From JAZDGX01 sp043806645 (GTDB taxonomy: Bacteria > Eisenbacteria > RBG-16-71-46 > CAIMUX01 > WJJG01), in contig JAZDGX010000119.1 of NCBI GenBank assembly GCA_043806645.1, positions 1 through 10,967 of the forward strand: 10,967 bases of DNA, read 5' to 3'. The notes below the pieces were generated by a model, which ran no database searches, was not told where the DNA came from, and saw only the letters and a program-made list of their open reading frames with translations. The translations under genes and the position numbers were made by a program. Shown one piece after another: positions 1 to 7,278 of the stretch. Numbering within the stretch: the first letter of the stretch is position 1; every line of letters begins with the position of its first letter.

Positions 1-3000
1 CGATCCGGTCCATTCGGCGATGAACTCGTACCCACCATCGATGCCCGACCGGAATCCTCCCGCGGCGAAGAGGGAACTGTCCCGCACGCAGAGATCGCGA
101 ATCGGCCCGTTGAAGGTTCCCATGATGTGCCAGCCGGAGCCGAAATCGAGACGTCCGATCACATAGGTATCCGCATTGGCGAAATCCCGCGATACCCACG
201 ATCCGGCAGCCACGAGGTCACCTTCGTAGACGACCAATTCATCGATCGTGTTCCCGTACGGCCAGGTGTAGTCGGCCAGGGTCCAGCCCGCCCCCATCCA
301 CCACTTGAGGGCCCCTGTGAACGTCCCTCCGACCGACAACACGTCGGCCAGCAGTTCGAGGTCGTACACCCACCCATCCAGAATCTCGTACCCGCCGAAG
401 CCCCCCCACCAATGGTCGTCGGGAGCGTCGCCGGTACCGTCACAGGTGACCGCGGCACATGCCGTCCCCAAATCGATCAGGCTCGTGTGCGTTCCCGTCT
501 CGAGCGGTCGATAGAGCACGGTCACGACCCGCGATTCCATTGCGACCAACTCGAAATCCCCGCCCCCCGCGACGACGGAGAAATACCCTGCCTCGGCCGT
601 CACGGTGCCCGCGAGCACGCCCCCTCCCGTGTTGGTGATCGTGAAGGTGCCCGTCTCGGACGCGCCGACAAAGACCGGGCCGAAGTCGAGTGGATTGGGT
701 GTCACGGTGCACTCCGGAAGGAGTATTCCCGTCCCGGTCGCGTAAAGCGAGCCGCAGCCCGCGCCCATGGCGATCGCACAGGCATGCTCCCCCGCGGCCA
801 GCGGCGCGTATCGCACGATGACCTCGCGACTCTCGCCCGGCGCCAGCGAATACACCCCCGCTCCCGCCACGACCGAAAAATGCGAACAGTCAGCGGAAAC
901 CGAGCCGTCCAACACCCCCGTGCCGTCGCTGGCGAGAAGCACCGACAGATCGCGCGCCGCTCCCACGGAAGTCTCCGGAAAGTCGAGCGTCGCCGGAACG
1001 ATGCTGCAGTGCGGGATCTCCTGCGCGATCCCGGCCAGCCGGATGGCCGGGCAATCCTCGCCCACCGACAACCAGCAGCTATGCGTGCCCGCCGCGACCG
1101 GTGCGTACATCACGGAGACTTCCAGAGTATCCCCGGGCGTCAGCACATAGTCTCCGCCGCCCAGCGTGATGCTGAATGCGCTACACTCCGCCTCCACCGT
1201 CCCGCTCAAATCCGCATCGCCCAGGTTCCTCAGGACGACATGGTCCCCGGTCTCGGTGAACACCTCGCGGGTCCCAAAATCAACGAGCGTGTCGGAGACG
1301 CTGCAGAGCGGCCGCGGCATCGCCGGCGTCGTCACCGGGGCTTCGTTCGAGGCTAGCGAAATCGAGGAATCCTCATAGGCGAAGATTCGATACGTATAGG
1401 TCGTGCTCTCCGAGACGGTTCCGTCCGCGTAGCTGCGCGAATCGGGGCCCACATCGCCGAGCAACCCGAATGTTGCATCCCCGGTGCGGCGTTCGATTCG
1501 GAATCCGTTGGGGGCGGACCACTCGAAGCTCCATGTGAGCGCAACCGAGTTGTAGGCGGCGGCCTCCGCGCCCAGCTCCTGCGGGCGCGCGATGCGCGTC
1601 CGTCCCTGCGCCGTCACCCAGGCGGATACACCACGGTCGTTGAAGGCACGCACCCGGTATACAAATCGCGAGCGCTCGGCGAGTTCGGAGTCGACCAGGG
1701 ATACCTCTCCCGTGAAGGCGCCTGCCAGGGTCTCGATCGGCGCGAACAAGGATTCGTAGATTCTGCGCCGCTCGATCTCGTAGCCGGATTCGTCGTCGGC
1801 CTGATCAATCCAGCGCAGCGTGAGCTCGGACTCCGATGTGGACTCAATCGTGAAGTCGACCGGCGGATCGGGAGGACCGGCGGCGGTTGCCGACACCACG
1901 TTGGAGAGCGCGGAGATCGTTCCCGCATCGTCGCTGGTCTTCAGCGCGAAGTAGTAGGTCTGGCCCTCCAAGAGCCCGCTCACGACGAAAGTCTCTCCGC
2001 TGCCGGCCGAAGCTGGAGCGGGCGGGTCCGGAACGGGCGAGGCTTGGGCGAAGTTCTCCTCGTCGATTCGGAAGTCCGAAGTGCGGACATCGTAGGCGGA
2101 CGCCTGTCCGGCATCGAGATCGTCCCCCGGCGCCGTCCAGACGAGCGTGACCGAAGTGGCGGCGATCGAAGAAACCGCAAGGTCGTCCACGGCGGACAGA
2201 GGAATCAACTCAGGGATGGCCACCATCGCGACCGCGCCATACGCCCCGGGCGCACCCTCGGTGAACTCCGCCCGGACGCGATAGGTGGCCTGCCGGGCAC
2301 GTAGCGCGCCCGTGCCCCCGGACGGGCTCGTGAGCCCCACGCCGCGCTTGAGATTGTACTCGAGGAATGTGTCCGTCGCGGCGGTCGTGAAATCGCGCGT
2401 CTCTCCATCGACCGTTTCGGCGACGCGATAGCGGGCCGCGCCCGAGACCGCACTCCACTGCAGCAGAACGCCGTTCTGGAGCGCCTGCGCCGTCATCTCC
2501 GGAACCGCACCGATGAGCGGGATTTCTACGTCGTGCTGGCTGCCCGCCGCCACACCCTGCACCAAGGCAGCGCCGCTGAACAGGATGCCGCTCAGCCCGG
2601 ATGTCCCCACCGCGCCAAACACCTCGACCAGGATGTGGTACTCCGAAGCCGGTGAGACGGTGAGCGCAACTTGGAAGCGGGTGGCCGAATCGACGAGGGC
2701 GACCGACTGTTGGGCGCGCAGTACGGTGGTCTGGTCGGCAAGAACCTCGAGCGCGCCGACACGCACCGAGTCGTAGTCAAAGAGCGCTGCGGCGACACGG
2801 GCATCTCCGCCCTGAGACGGCCCCGCGGACCCGCCTGCACCGGGATCTTCCGGAAGCGGAATCCGCAAACGCGCGCCCGCTTCTTGCGGGGGCTGGATGC
2901 GAATCCGCAGCACGGCCTGCCCGGAGCCCTGCGTCGGCAGCTCTTCACCGCATCCACCCGCGATGACGGCGAGTGCCGCGATCGCCAGGAGGAGGGTCCT

Positions 3001-3021
3001 TGCTCGCCCGATCGCCTTCAT
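1..3021 (-). CDS. Large FN3 / choice-of-anchor-D (ASH) repeat lipoprotein with propeller-like tail, 3' end outside window
   Basis: An open frame runs from ATG at 3021 to the window edge without a stop (1007 codons seen, C-terminus missing). An AGGCGG-like ribosome site lies just upstream. Residues 1-24 form a lipoprotein signal with lipobox AGGC (Cys24). Residues 25-170 are an unrecognised beta-rich region. About 172-563 hold four fibronectin type III-like domains; the second has the 'VWTAPGDD' start and 'GQTYYFALKTSDD' end. About 569-865 hold three roughly 98-residue ASH/choice-of-anchor-D repeats beginning CSVSDTLVDFG, CSIVPATLDF and CTVTPNPLDFG. From about 869, repeats of the type 'hxDLxxxxxxLxAaGxF...W' with a Gly-Trp motif suggest beta-propeller blades. 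FN3 and ASH modules usually serve as extracellular or periplasmic spacers and binding surfaces. Role inferred: exported, lipid-anchored surface or scaffold protein, last visible gene of the operon. Ligand unknown. Confidence 0.9.
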   Translation of the reverse strand, partial: MKAIGRARTLLLAIAALAVIAGGCGEELPTQGSGQAVLRIRIQPPQEAGARLRIPLPEDPGAGGSAGPSQGGDARVAAALFDYDSVRVGALEVLADQTTVLRAQQSVALVDSATRFQVALTVSPASEYHILVEVFGAVGTSGLSGILFSGAALVQGVAAGSQHDVEIPLIGAVPEMTAQALQNGVLLQWSAVSGAARYRVAETVDGETRDFTTAATDTFLEYNLKRGVGLTSPSGGTGALRARQATYRVRAEFTEGAPGAYGAVAMVAIPELIPLSAVDDLAVSSIAATSVTLVWTAPGDDLDAGQASAYDVRTSDFRIDEENFAQASPVPDPPAPASAGSGETFVVSGLLEGQTYYFALKTSDDAGTISALSNVVSATAAGPPDPPVDFTIESTSESELTLRWIDQADDESGYEIERRRIYESLFAPIETLAGAFTGEVSLVDSELAERSRFVYRVRAFNDRGVSAWVTAQGRTRIARPQELGAEAAAYNSVALTWSFEWSAPNGFRIERRTGDATFGLLGDVGPDSRSYADGTVSESTTYTYRIFAYEDSSISLASNEAPVTTPAMPRPLCSVSDTLVDFGTREVFTETGDHVVLRNLGDADLSGTVEAECSAFSITLGGGDYVLTPGDTLEVSVMYAPVAAGTHSCWLSVGEDCPAIRLAGIAQEIPHCSIVPATLDFPETSVGAARDLSVLLASDGTGVLDGSVSADCSHFSVVAGAGVYSLAPGESREVIVRYAPLAAGEHACAIAMGAGCGSLYATGTGILLPECTVTPNPLDFGPVFVGASETGTFTITNTGGGVLAGTVTAEAGYFSVVAGGGDFELVAMESRVVTVLYRPLETGTHTSLIDLGTACAAVTCDGTGDAPDDHWWGGFGGYEILDGWVYDLELLADVLSVGGTFTGALKWWMGAGWTLADYTWPYGNTIDELVVYEGDLVAAGSWVSRDFANADTYVIGRLDFGSGWHIMGTFNGPIRDLCVRDSSLFAAGGFRSGIDGGYEFIAEWTGS

Positions 3022-3039
3022 CGCAGCCGCCTCGTGCCC

Positions 3040-3055
3040 GCGGGGGCGGCCCCGC
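3040..3055 (-). other. GC hairpin in the gap between the barrel gene and the FN3 lipoprotein gene
   Basis: A perfect 6-bp GCGGGG/CCCCGC stem with a 4-nt loop sits in the 55-nt gap after the barrel gene's TAG stop and just before the next gene's ribosome site. There is no T-tract on either side, so it is not a convincing intrinsic terminator. It could stabilise or partly attenuate the message. In DNA this GC-rich a stem of this size may be chance. Confidence 0.2.
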
Positions 3056-3076
3056 AGGGATCGTGGGTCGTCCGGC

Positions 3077-4213
3077 CTACGACCCGCTCAGACGCAGGCC
3101 GATTCCCGCATGAATGCCGCTGACATCGATATCCGCGGCGCCCTCGCCCGATTCAAGAGCACCCATCAGCCATCGCGCCTGACCCGCGAGGCGCACGTGC
3201 CCCGCCACACGCAACGCGACCGTCGGCCCGATTCCGAACGCCTGACCGTCGCGAGCCCCACCTTCGCTTCCGCTGAAGGTGCTCCACTCGCCCCCCACAC
3301 CGAGACGCAATCGGTTCGACAAAGGAAAGTCGATCCCGCCCGTCATCAACCAGAACGTGCCGGCCGGCGAGGTCAGCTTCCCGACAGTTTCTCCCGCGCC
3401 CGTTACAATCGTGTTATCCGACTGAAAGACCCCGCGGCCGAGCAACTCCGCCTTCAACCCCTCGCCGCCGCTTCGGCCAACGGCCTCCAGCGTGATCTGA
3501 TCCCCTTCCTCGAAGATCTCCCGGTCGTCGATCTGGTCCGCCTCGAAGGTCCGCCAGACCGCGTCCAGACGCAGCGGGGCGGGGGCGTCGGAGGTCGCCC
3601 CGATGTCGATCCCGGCCGAGAGGGAGATTTCGTTGCCCGGCTTGTAATCGTCGCCCTCTTCCATCAGGGCATAGCTCCCGTGGGAGATGAATCCCCCGCC
3701 CACGCCCGCGATCATCCCCTCACCCAAGGGCAGGGTGAAAGCCGCACCGGCGCTCACATCGAGTCCGCGCCCGTACTCCTTCAAGCGGAAGCCCAGCACC
3801 GGATGCGCGAGCGCGGCGGCCACCTGCATTTCATCGGCGTTCAGTTCCTTGCGTCCGATCGGAAGGCCGACGCCGGCGTGGAACAGAATCCGGTCGGCCG
3901 CCACTTTCATGAAACCCTGGATCGTGAGATCGGTCGCTCCCTCGAGAGAAGCGTTGGTCTCCGGCGCATCAATCTCCGACACTGCGCCCGCCGTGGAGAA
4001 GACGAATTGCGTCGCCCCCAGATGAAGCGTCGCCGCGATGGGGACCCGTAGTTGCGAGATGCTCGTCTCAAGCGAGTCGTCCTCGAGGGTCCAGGTTCGG
4101 TATTCGATGAGCAACCGCCCACCGTCGATCTGCGCGGCACCGGCCCATCCCGGCAAACAGACCCCTCCGGACAGGGCGAGCACGAAACACCAAAGCGTCC
4201 GCAGGCCGCTCAT
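3077..4213 (-). CDS. Putative outer-membrane beta-barrel protein
   Basis: The product is 378 residues. The ATG at 4213 overlaps the TGA of the upstream gene as ATGA, and a GGGAG ribosome site lies 9 nt before it, so translational coupling is likely. An in-frame extension further upstream is possible but would run deep into the previous gene. Residues 1 to about 27 are a Sec signal peptide (hydrophobic stretch, then AGA/GAA cleavage candidates). The mature protein is a succession of short amphipathic beta-strands with alternating hydrophobic residues and Gly/Asp/Glu turns, for example 'FHAGVGLPIG', 'LDVSAGAAFTLPLG', 'MIAGVGGGF' and 'RLRLGVGGEW', ending in 'GIHAGIGLRLSGS'. This is typical of an outer-membrane barrel of roughly 12-14 strands, although the last residue is Ser rather than the usual aromatic. 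Specific family not recognised; pore, assembly or structural role all possible. Confidence 0.83.
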   Translation of the reverse strand: MSGLRTLWCFVLALSGGVCLPGWAGAAQIDGGRLLIEYRTWTLEDDSLETSISQLRVPIAATLHLGATQFVFSTAGAVSEIDAPETNASLEGATDLTIQGFMKVAADRILFHAGVGLPIGRKELNADEMQVAAALAHPVLGFRLKEYGRGLDVSAGAAFTLPLGEGMIAGVGGGFISHGSYALMEEGDDYKPGNEISLSAGIDIGATSDAPAPLRLDAVWRTFEADQIDDREIFEEGDQITLEAVGRSGGEGLKAELLGRGVFQSDNTIVTGAGETVGKLTSPAGTFWLMTGGIDFPLSNRLRLGVGGEWSTFSGSEGGARDGQAFGIGPTVALRVAGHVRLAGQARWLMGALESGEGAADIDVSGIHAGIGLRLSGS

Positions 4214-5907
4214 GGCGCATCTCCCTGGGGCAGATCCCCTTCGATGACGATCACGGCATCGCTGGAGGTCAATGCGCCGGGCGTGATCGACGGATCCCCT
4301 TCCCCGGCGGTATCCGGATCGGGCCCGAGGTCGCTCCACCCTCCGGTGCGGATGAGCCGATCATCCGACGCCGGCTCGCCGCGCGTACTGCGGATCAACT
4401 CGGCCTGTTCGAGTTTCTGTTTGTCCTCGGCCGTGATCGCCGTGGTCTCCGCGTGGATCTGTGCGGCCTCGAAGGCCGGATCGAGGCTCACCGCTTCGCC
4501 AAAAGCGGCGGAGGCCTCGGCCAGCAACCCTAGATCCTCCAGCTCGAGCCCCCGCGAGTAGGCGAGAAACGCAAGGAAATCGGTCGTGGGCAGCACATCG
4601 ATCTCGCCGCGTTCTTCGGGAGTCGGAGAGATGCCCAAGGCTTGGAGAATCTGATAGACGAGCTGCTTTTCGAGTTTGAGGACATCCTCGACGGGACCGT
4701 CGACCGGAGCGCCCGTGGAAAGCTGCGTTCCGTTGCGGGCCTGTACAAGCACGGCATCGAGTTGGATCTGCGTGCCGGCCAGCGGCACGAACGCGCCCTG
4801 GACCAGGCGGTGTGCGCCGAGGATGCGGCCGAGGCGTGGCGCGGTCGCCGGATCGACTGCCGACTCGATCCGACTGGGGCGCGCGGCGGATGCACTACCC
4901 GCGGACGCCGGGGCCGACGGCTCGTGCAGGCGGCTGATCTCCTCGAGCTTCGCCTGCGTGCGGACACCCGGGACGCCGTCCGCCTCCAGTCCGTGCTCGG
5001 CCTGGAACGCGCGCACGGCCTCCTTGAAGCGCGGACCGCTGAGGCCGTCGATCCTGCCCTCGTAGTAGGGACGCGTGCCGCCGGCGCGGATCAGGGCCCG
5101 CAGCCTCTGTTGCATCCCCTCTACCGTCTCCACCGGCTTCCATCCACCCGTCGCCGCGGATTCGCCCGCGGCCCCGGGCTGCTCGCCCATATCCCCCGCC
5201 AATCCCAGCTCGTCGAGCAGGATCTGCATGCGTTCCCGCTCCAGTACGCGCAACGCCTCGACCTTCCCCAGGTCGCTGATGACCATGGCGGCGAGCCCGC
5301 GCGAGAGGGGCGCCAGCGTGTCGCTGCGAGCGGTGTTGGCGAAGTGCGGCACGGCCACGGTGTTTTCCGGAATGGCCGCCGCCGAAATCTCCGCCTCGCG
5401 AGCGAGGGTAGCCTCGATCTCCTGCCGGGCTTTCTGAATCGACAACGCCTGGAGCGACGCACGGACTTCCGCGGCGCCCTTCCCGCCCAGACCCAGGTAA
5501 TCGCCGTAGGCTTGGATGGCACAGTCGATCCGACCCGCCTTTTCGCAGACCCGCCCCAGATGGTAGGCGCTCTGCGGGTCAGCGGGGGCCAGCGCGCGGG
5601 CACGCTCGAGCACCGGGATCGCTTCCTCTGTTTCCCCCGCGTAGGCCAGGGCGATTCCAAGATTGCGCACGGTGCGCAGGTCCTGAGGGCGCGCGGCCTC
5701 TTCGATCCTCAAGACGCGGACCGCTTCCTCGTATTCGTGGTTTCTCAGGAGGCGGTACCCGGATGGCCCCCCGCTGGTCGCGCATCCGGAGACACCGGTC
5801 AGAATGGCCATAAGAAGAAGCAGACCCTTCGCGTGCGCCGATGGGCCGCCGGCAGGCCGCGGCTGGCGAGGCGCGGCCTGCAGAGGCAGACGACTTCCGC
5901 CGCTCAT
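4210..5907 (-). CDS. TPR/CsgG-like lipoprotein with peptidoglycan-binding domain inserted in the CsgG domain
   Basis: The product is 565 residues. Codons GTG-ATG-ATG at 5913, 5910 and 5907 are all in frame; the GAGG at 5913-5916 lies 5 nt before the 5907 ATG, which I therefore prefer. A lipoprotein signal ends at VSGC (Cys42). Residues 50-140 are TPR-like helices ('AYAGETEEAIPVLERARAL', 'SAYHLGRVCEKAGRIDCAI'). CsgG-like strand-helix elements begin at about 183 ('VAVPHFANT' through 'LRVLERERMQILLDEL'). They stop near 236 and resume at about 352 ('VDPATAPRLGRILGAHRLVQG') to 426. Between them, about 260-324, is a PG_binding_1-type domain ('YYEGRIDGLSGPRFKEAVRAF', then 'LEADGVPGVRTQAKL', split here for length). 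A further TPR-like helical pair lies at about 440-485, then an acidic, Pro/Gly-rich tail. Inferred role: outer-membrane-anchored periplasmic scaffold contacting peptidoglycan. Confidence 0.88.
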   Translation of the reverse strand: MSGGSRLPLQAAPRQPRPAGGPSAHAKGLLLLMAILTGVSGCATSGGPSGYRLLRNHEYEEAVRVLRIEEAARPQDLRTVRNLGIALAYAGETEEAIPVLERARALAPADPQSAYHLGRVCEKAGRIDCAIQAYGDYLGLGGKGAAEVRASLQALSIQKARQEIEATLAREAEISAAAIPENTVAVPHFANTARSDTLAPLSRGLAAMVISDLGKVEALRVLERERMQILLDELGLAGDMGEQPGAAGESAATGGWKPVETVEGMQQRLRALIRAGGTRPYYEGRIDGLSGPRFKEAVRAFQAEHGLEADGVPGVRTQAKLEEISRLHEPSAPASAGSASAARPSRIESAVDPATAPRLGRILGAHRLVQGAFVPLAGTQIQLDAVLVQARNGTQLSTGAPVDGPVEDVLKLEKQLVYQILQALGISPTPEERGEIDVLPTTDFLAFLAYSRGLELEDLGLLAEASAAFGEAVSLDPAFEAAQIHAETTAITAEDKQKLEQAELIRSTRGEPASDDRLIRTGGWSDLGPDPDTAGEGDPSITPGALTSSDAVIVIEGDLPQGDAP

Positions 5908-5912
5908 CATCA

Positions 5913-5916
5913 CCTC
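5913..5916 (-). promoter_or_regulatory. Ribosome binding site GAGG that favours the third of three stacked start codons
   Basis: The minus strand reads GAGG followed by TG and two consecutive ATG codons. The in-frame GTG at 5913 reuses the last G of this motif, so it cannot use it as its own ribosome site. The 5910 ATG has only a 2-nt spacer. The 5907 ATG has a workable 5-nt spacer. Confidence 0.5.
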
Positions 5917-5924
5917 GCGACGCG

Positions 5925-7091
5925 CTACCTGCCCGTGCCAGCCATGGCAAGCATCGCATTCATCGCCTTGGCACGATCGCCCGCCACCGGATCCTGAGGA
6001 TGCATCTCGGCGACATCCTCCCAGGCGGTGCGCGCCGCTGCGAAGTCACCTTGTTCCTCCGCCAGCATCGCATCGCCCGCCCGGATGAGGAGGCCGACAT
6101 AGTCGCCACCCTGACGCGGAACCTCCTGCTTGCGGTTCTTCAGATAAGGTTCCGCCTGCTTGCGCAGTCCGCCTTCAGGAATCGCGTCGCCGGCGCCTTG
6201 GCCGGTCAGATACTCCTCCATGCGGGGCACGAGGATCTCGAGCAGGAGTTTTTCTTCCAGCTTGAAGAGATCGTCCGAGGAGGAAAGCTTCATCTCGATG
6301 CCTTCCGCCAGCAGGACTTCGGTCGTGGCCGTGTTCACCCAACGCAGATCGAGGCGGATCTTGTTATCGTCCACCTGCATCAGGCTGCCGAACAGATACG
6401 ACTGCGCGCCGGTCAACTGCCCGAAGGGGACCGCATACTGCGGGTTCATGATGTCCGCGTTCTGGCTCATCTGGATCTCGTCGCGCAGCGCCGCCAAGCG
6501 TTGCCGATCGACGATCCGAAACGGCGTCGCGCCCTGCAGGTCGGTGATCATCACATGGGTCAGGCCCTTGACGAAGCGGTCGAGGTCGAACTTCCCGGCC
6601 ACGATCGAGTTGTTCTCGATGTCCCCGATTGCCAGCGTGCGGATGTCGGGCTGCATCTTGAGATCCTGCGCCAGCATGAGACTGTCGCGCATGCAGTAGA
6701 AGAGCTGAATCAGGCCCTTGGGCATCAGATCTCGATTCGGCAGCTCGCAGATCGGGCTTTCGACGAGTATCTGCGAAACCGCTGCGCGCGCCTCGGGCGC
6801 GTGCCCCTGGTTGAGATAGATGGCGGCCAGCACCGCCAATGCCTTCTGTCGCTCTTCGGGAGTGAAGCCTCCCTCGCCCTGGAGCACCGCTTGCCCGCAT
6901 TGCAGAGCCTCGCCGGTGCGCAGGCCGAAGTAGAAATCGAACGGGTCCTTCCGGAACTCCGCCAGCAGCGGTTCGGCGGCCGCCTGTGCGCCCGCCGGAA
7001 GCGGACGTCCGAGGCAGGCGCCGGCGATCAGCACGGCCAGAAGAAACAGGGAAGCACGCGCGGGGAAAATGAGCGAAATCCGCTGTTTCAT
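5925..7091 (-). CDS. CsgG-like domain periplasmic/envelope protein
   Basis: The product is 388 residues. The ATG at 7091 has a near-perfect GAGGAGGG ribosome site 5 nt upstream. The hydrophobic N-terminus (about residues 9-28) is an export signal; cleavage may be by signal peptidase I at AGAQA (about 37) or, less likely, as a lipoprotein at Cys26 (AGAC). Residues 75-115 are helical and TPR-like. Residues 151-292 match the CsgG-like fold: 'TLAIGDIENNS', then 'ITDLQGATPFRIVDRQRLAAL', split by family order, then 'GAQSYLFGSLMQVDD', then 'LDLRWVNTATTEVL' and 'DDLFKLEEKLLLEIL'. A C-terminal TPR-like helix pair lies at about 335-385. CsgG-family proteins include the curli pore, FlgO and the PBP activator LpoB; the domain here is compact like the latter two. 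It is the first gene of the four-gene operon and 17 nt upstream of a second CsgG-like gene, suggesting a paired or hetero-oligomeric function. Confidence 0.88.
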   Translation of the reverse strand: MKQRISLIFPARASLFLLAVLIAGACLGRPLPAGAQAAAEPLLAEFRKDPFDFYFGLRTGEALQCGQAVLQGEGGFTPEERQKALAVLAAIYLNQGHAPEARAAVSQILVESPICELPNRDLMPKGLIQLFYCMRDSLMLAQDLKMQPDIRTLAIGDIENNSIVAGKFDLDRFVKGLTHVMITDLQGATPFRIVDRQRLAALRDEIQMSQNADIMNPQYAVPFGQLTGAQSYLFGSLMQVDDNKIRLDLRWVNTATTEVLLAEGIEMKLSSSDDLFKLEEKLLLEILVPRMEEYLTGQGAGDAIPEGGLRKQAEPYLKNRKQEVPRQGGDYVGLLIRAGDAMLAEEQGDFAAARTAWEDVAEMHPQDPVAGDRAKAMNAMLAMAGTGR

Positions 7092-7096
7092 GGAAT

Positions 7097-7104
7097 CCCT
7101 CCTC
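7097..7104 (-). promoter_or_regulatory. Strong Shine-Dalgarno sequence of the first operon gene
   Basis: The minus strand reads GAGGAGGG with a 5-nt spacer to the ATG at 7091. This fixes the start of the 388-residue protein and predicts efficient translation of the operon's first gene. Confidence 0.75.
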
Positions 7105-7187
7105 TATTCCGCGGTCGAACTCCGTGACCACCTTGGATTTCTGGCAGCATTGTCGCACATGTGGATCGGGCGGTCCTGCAGAATCGG

Positions 7188-7216
7188 AGGATAGCACCGG
7201 GGCACCGGGCGGGCAA
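7188..7216 (-). promoter_or_regulatory. Sigma70-like promoter candidate for the CsgG/barrel/FN3 operon
   Basis: The minus strand shows TTGCCC (7211-7216), a spacer of exactly 17 nt, then TATCCT (7188-7193). A TG dinucleotide one base before the -10 gives an extended -10 element. Transcription would start near 7181, giving a leader of about 90 nt. It sits between the end of the 879-residue lipoprotein gene and the first operon gene, where a promoter is expected. The match is partial and the host sigma factor preference is unknown. Confidence 0.4.
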
Positions 7217-7220
7217 GCGG

Positions 7221-7278
7221 CCCGTCCGGTCGTGGGACCCGTCCGGTCGACCCGTCTGCTCGTCCGTTCGCCCGTCCG
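7221..7278 (+). repeat. Degenerate short direct-repeat array of CCCGTCCG units
   Basis: The plus strand contains two identical 12-mers, CCCGTCCGGTCG, at 7221-7232 and 7238-7249, followed by diverged copies of the same core at 7251, 7261 and 7271. The array fills the non-coding gap immediately after the TAG stop of the lipoprotein gene and ends just before the -35 of the candidate operon promoter. It has no conserved spacer structure and is not a CRISPR. It could be a polymerase-slippage tract or a binding-site cluster. Confidence 0.6.

Noticed and set aside
127..1356. A 409-codon plus-strand open frame
   Set aside because: It lies antisense to the ASH and propeller part of the FN3 lipoprotein, is Arg/His/Gly-rich with no domain pattern, and is a typical GC-rich shadow frame.
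3022..3076. Intrinsic terminator between the barrel and FN3 lipoprotein genes
   Set aside because: The GC stem has no downstream T-tract, and the gap is short enough for co-transcription.
5925..7091. Reading the CsgG-like genes as a curli (type VIII) secretion locus
   Set aside because: No CsgA/CsgB-type repeat subunit, CsgE or CsgF is visible, and both CsgG-like domains lack the membrane hairpin insertions of the pore protein.
4642..7127. Long plus-strand frames (4642-5997 and 5841-7127)
   Set aside because: They are antisense to the two CsgG-like genes, which have signal peptides, ribosome sites and family motifs. The plus-strand products show Arg/Leu/Asp-rich mirror composition and overlap each other.
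7221..7278. CRISPR-like array
   Set aside because: The units are only about 8-12 nt, irregularly spaced and degenerate, with no spacers.
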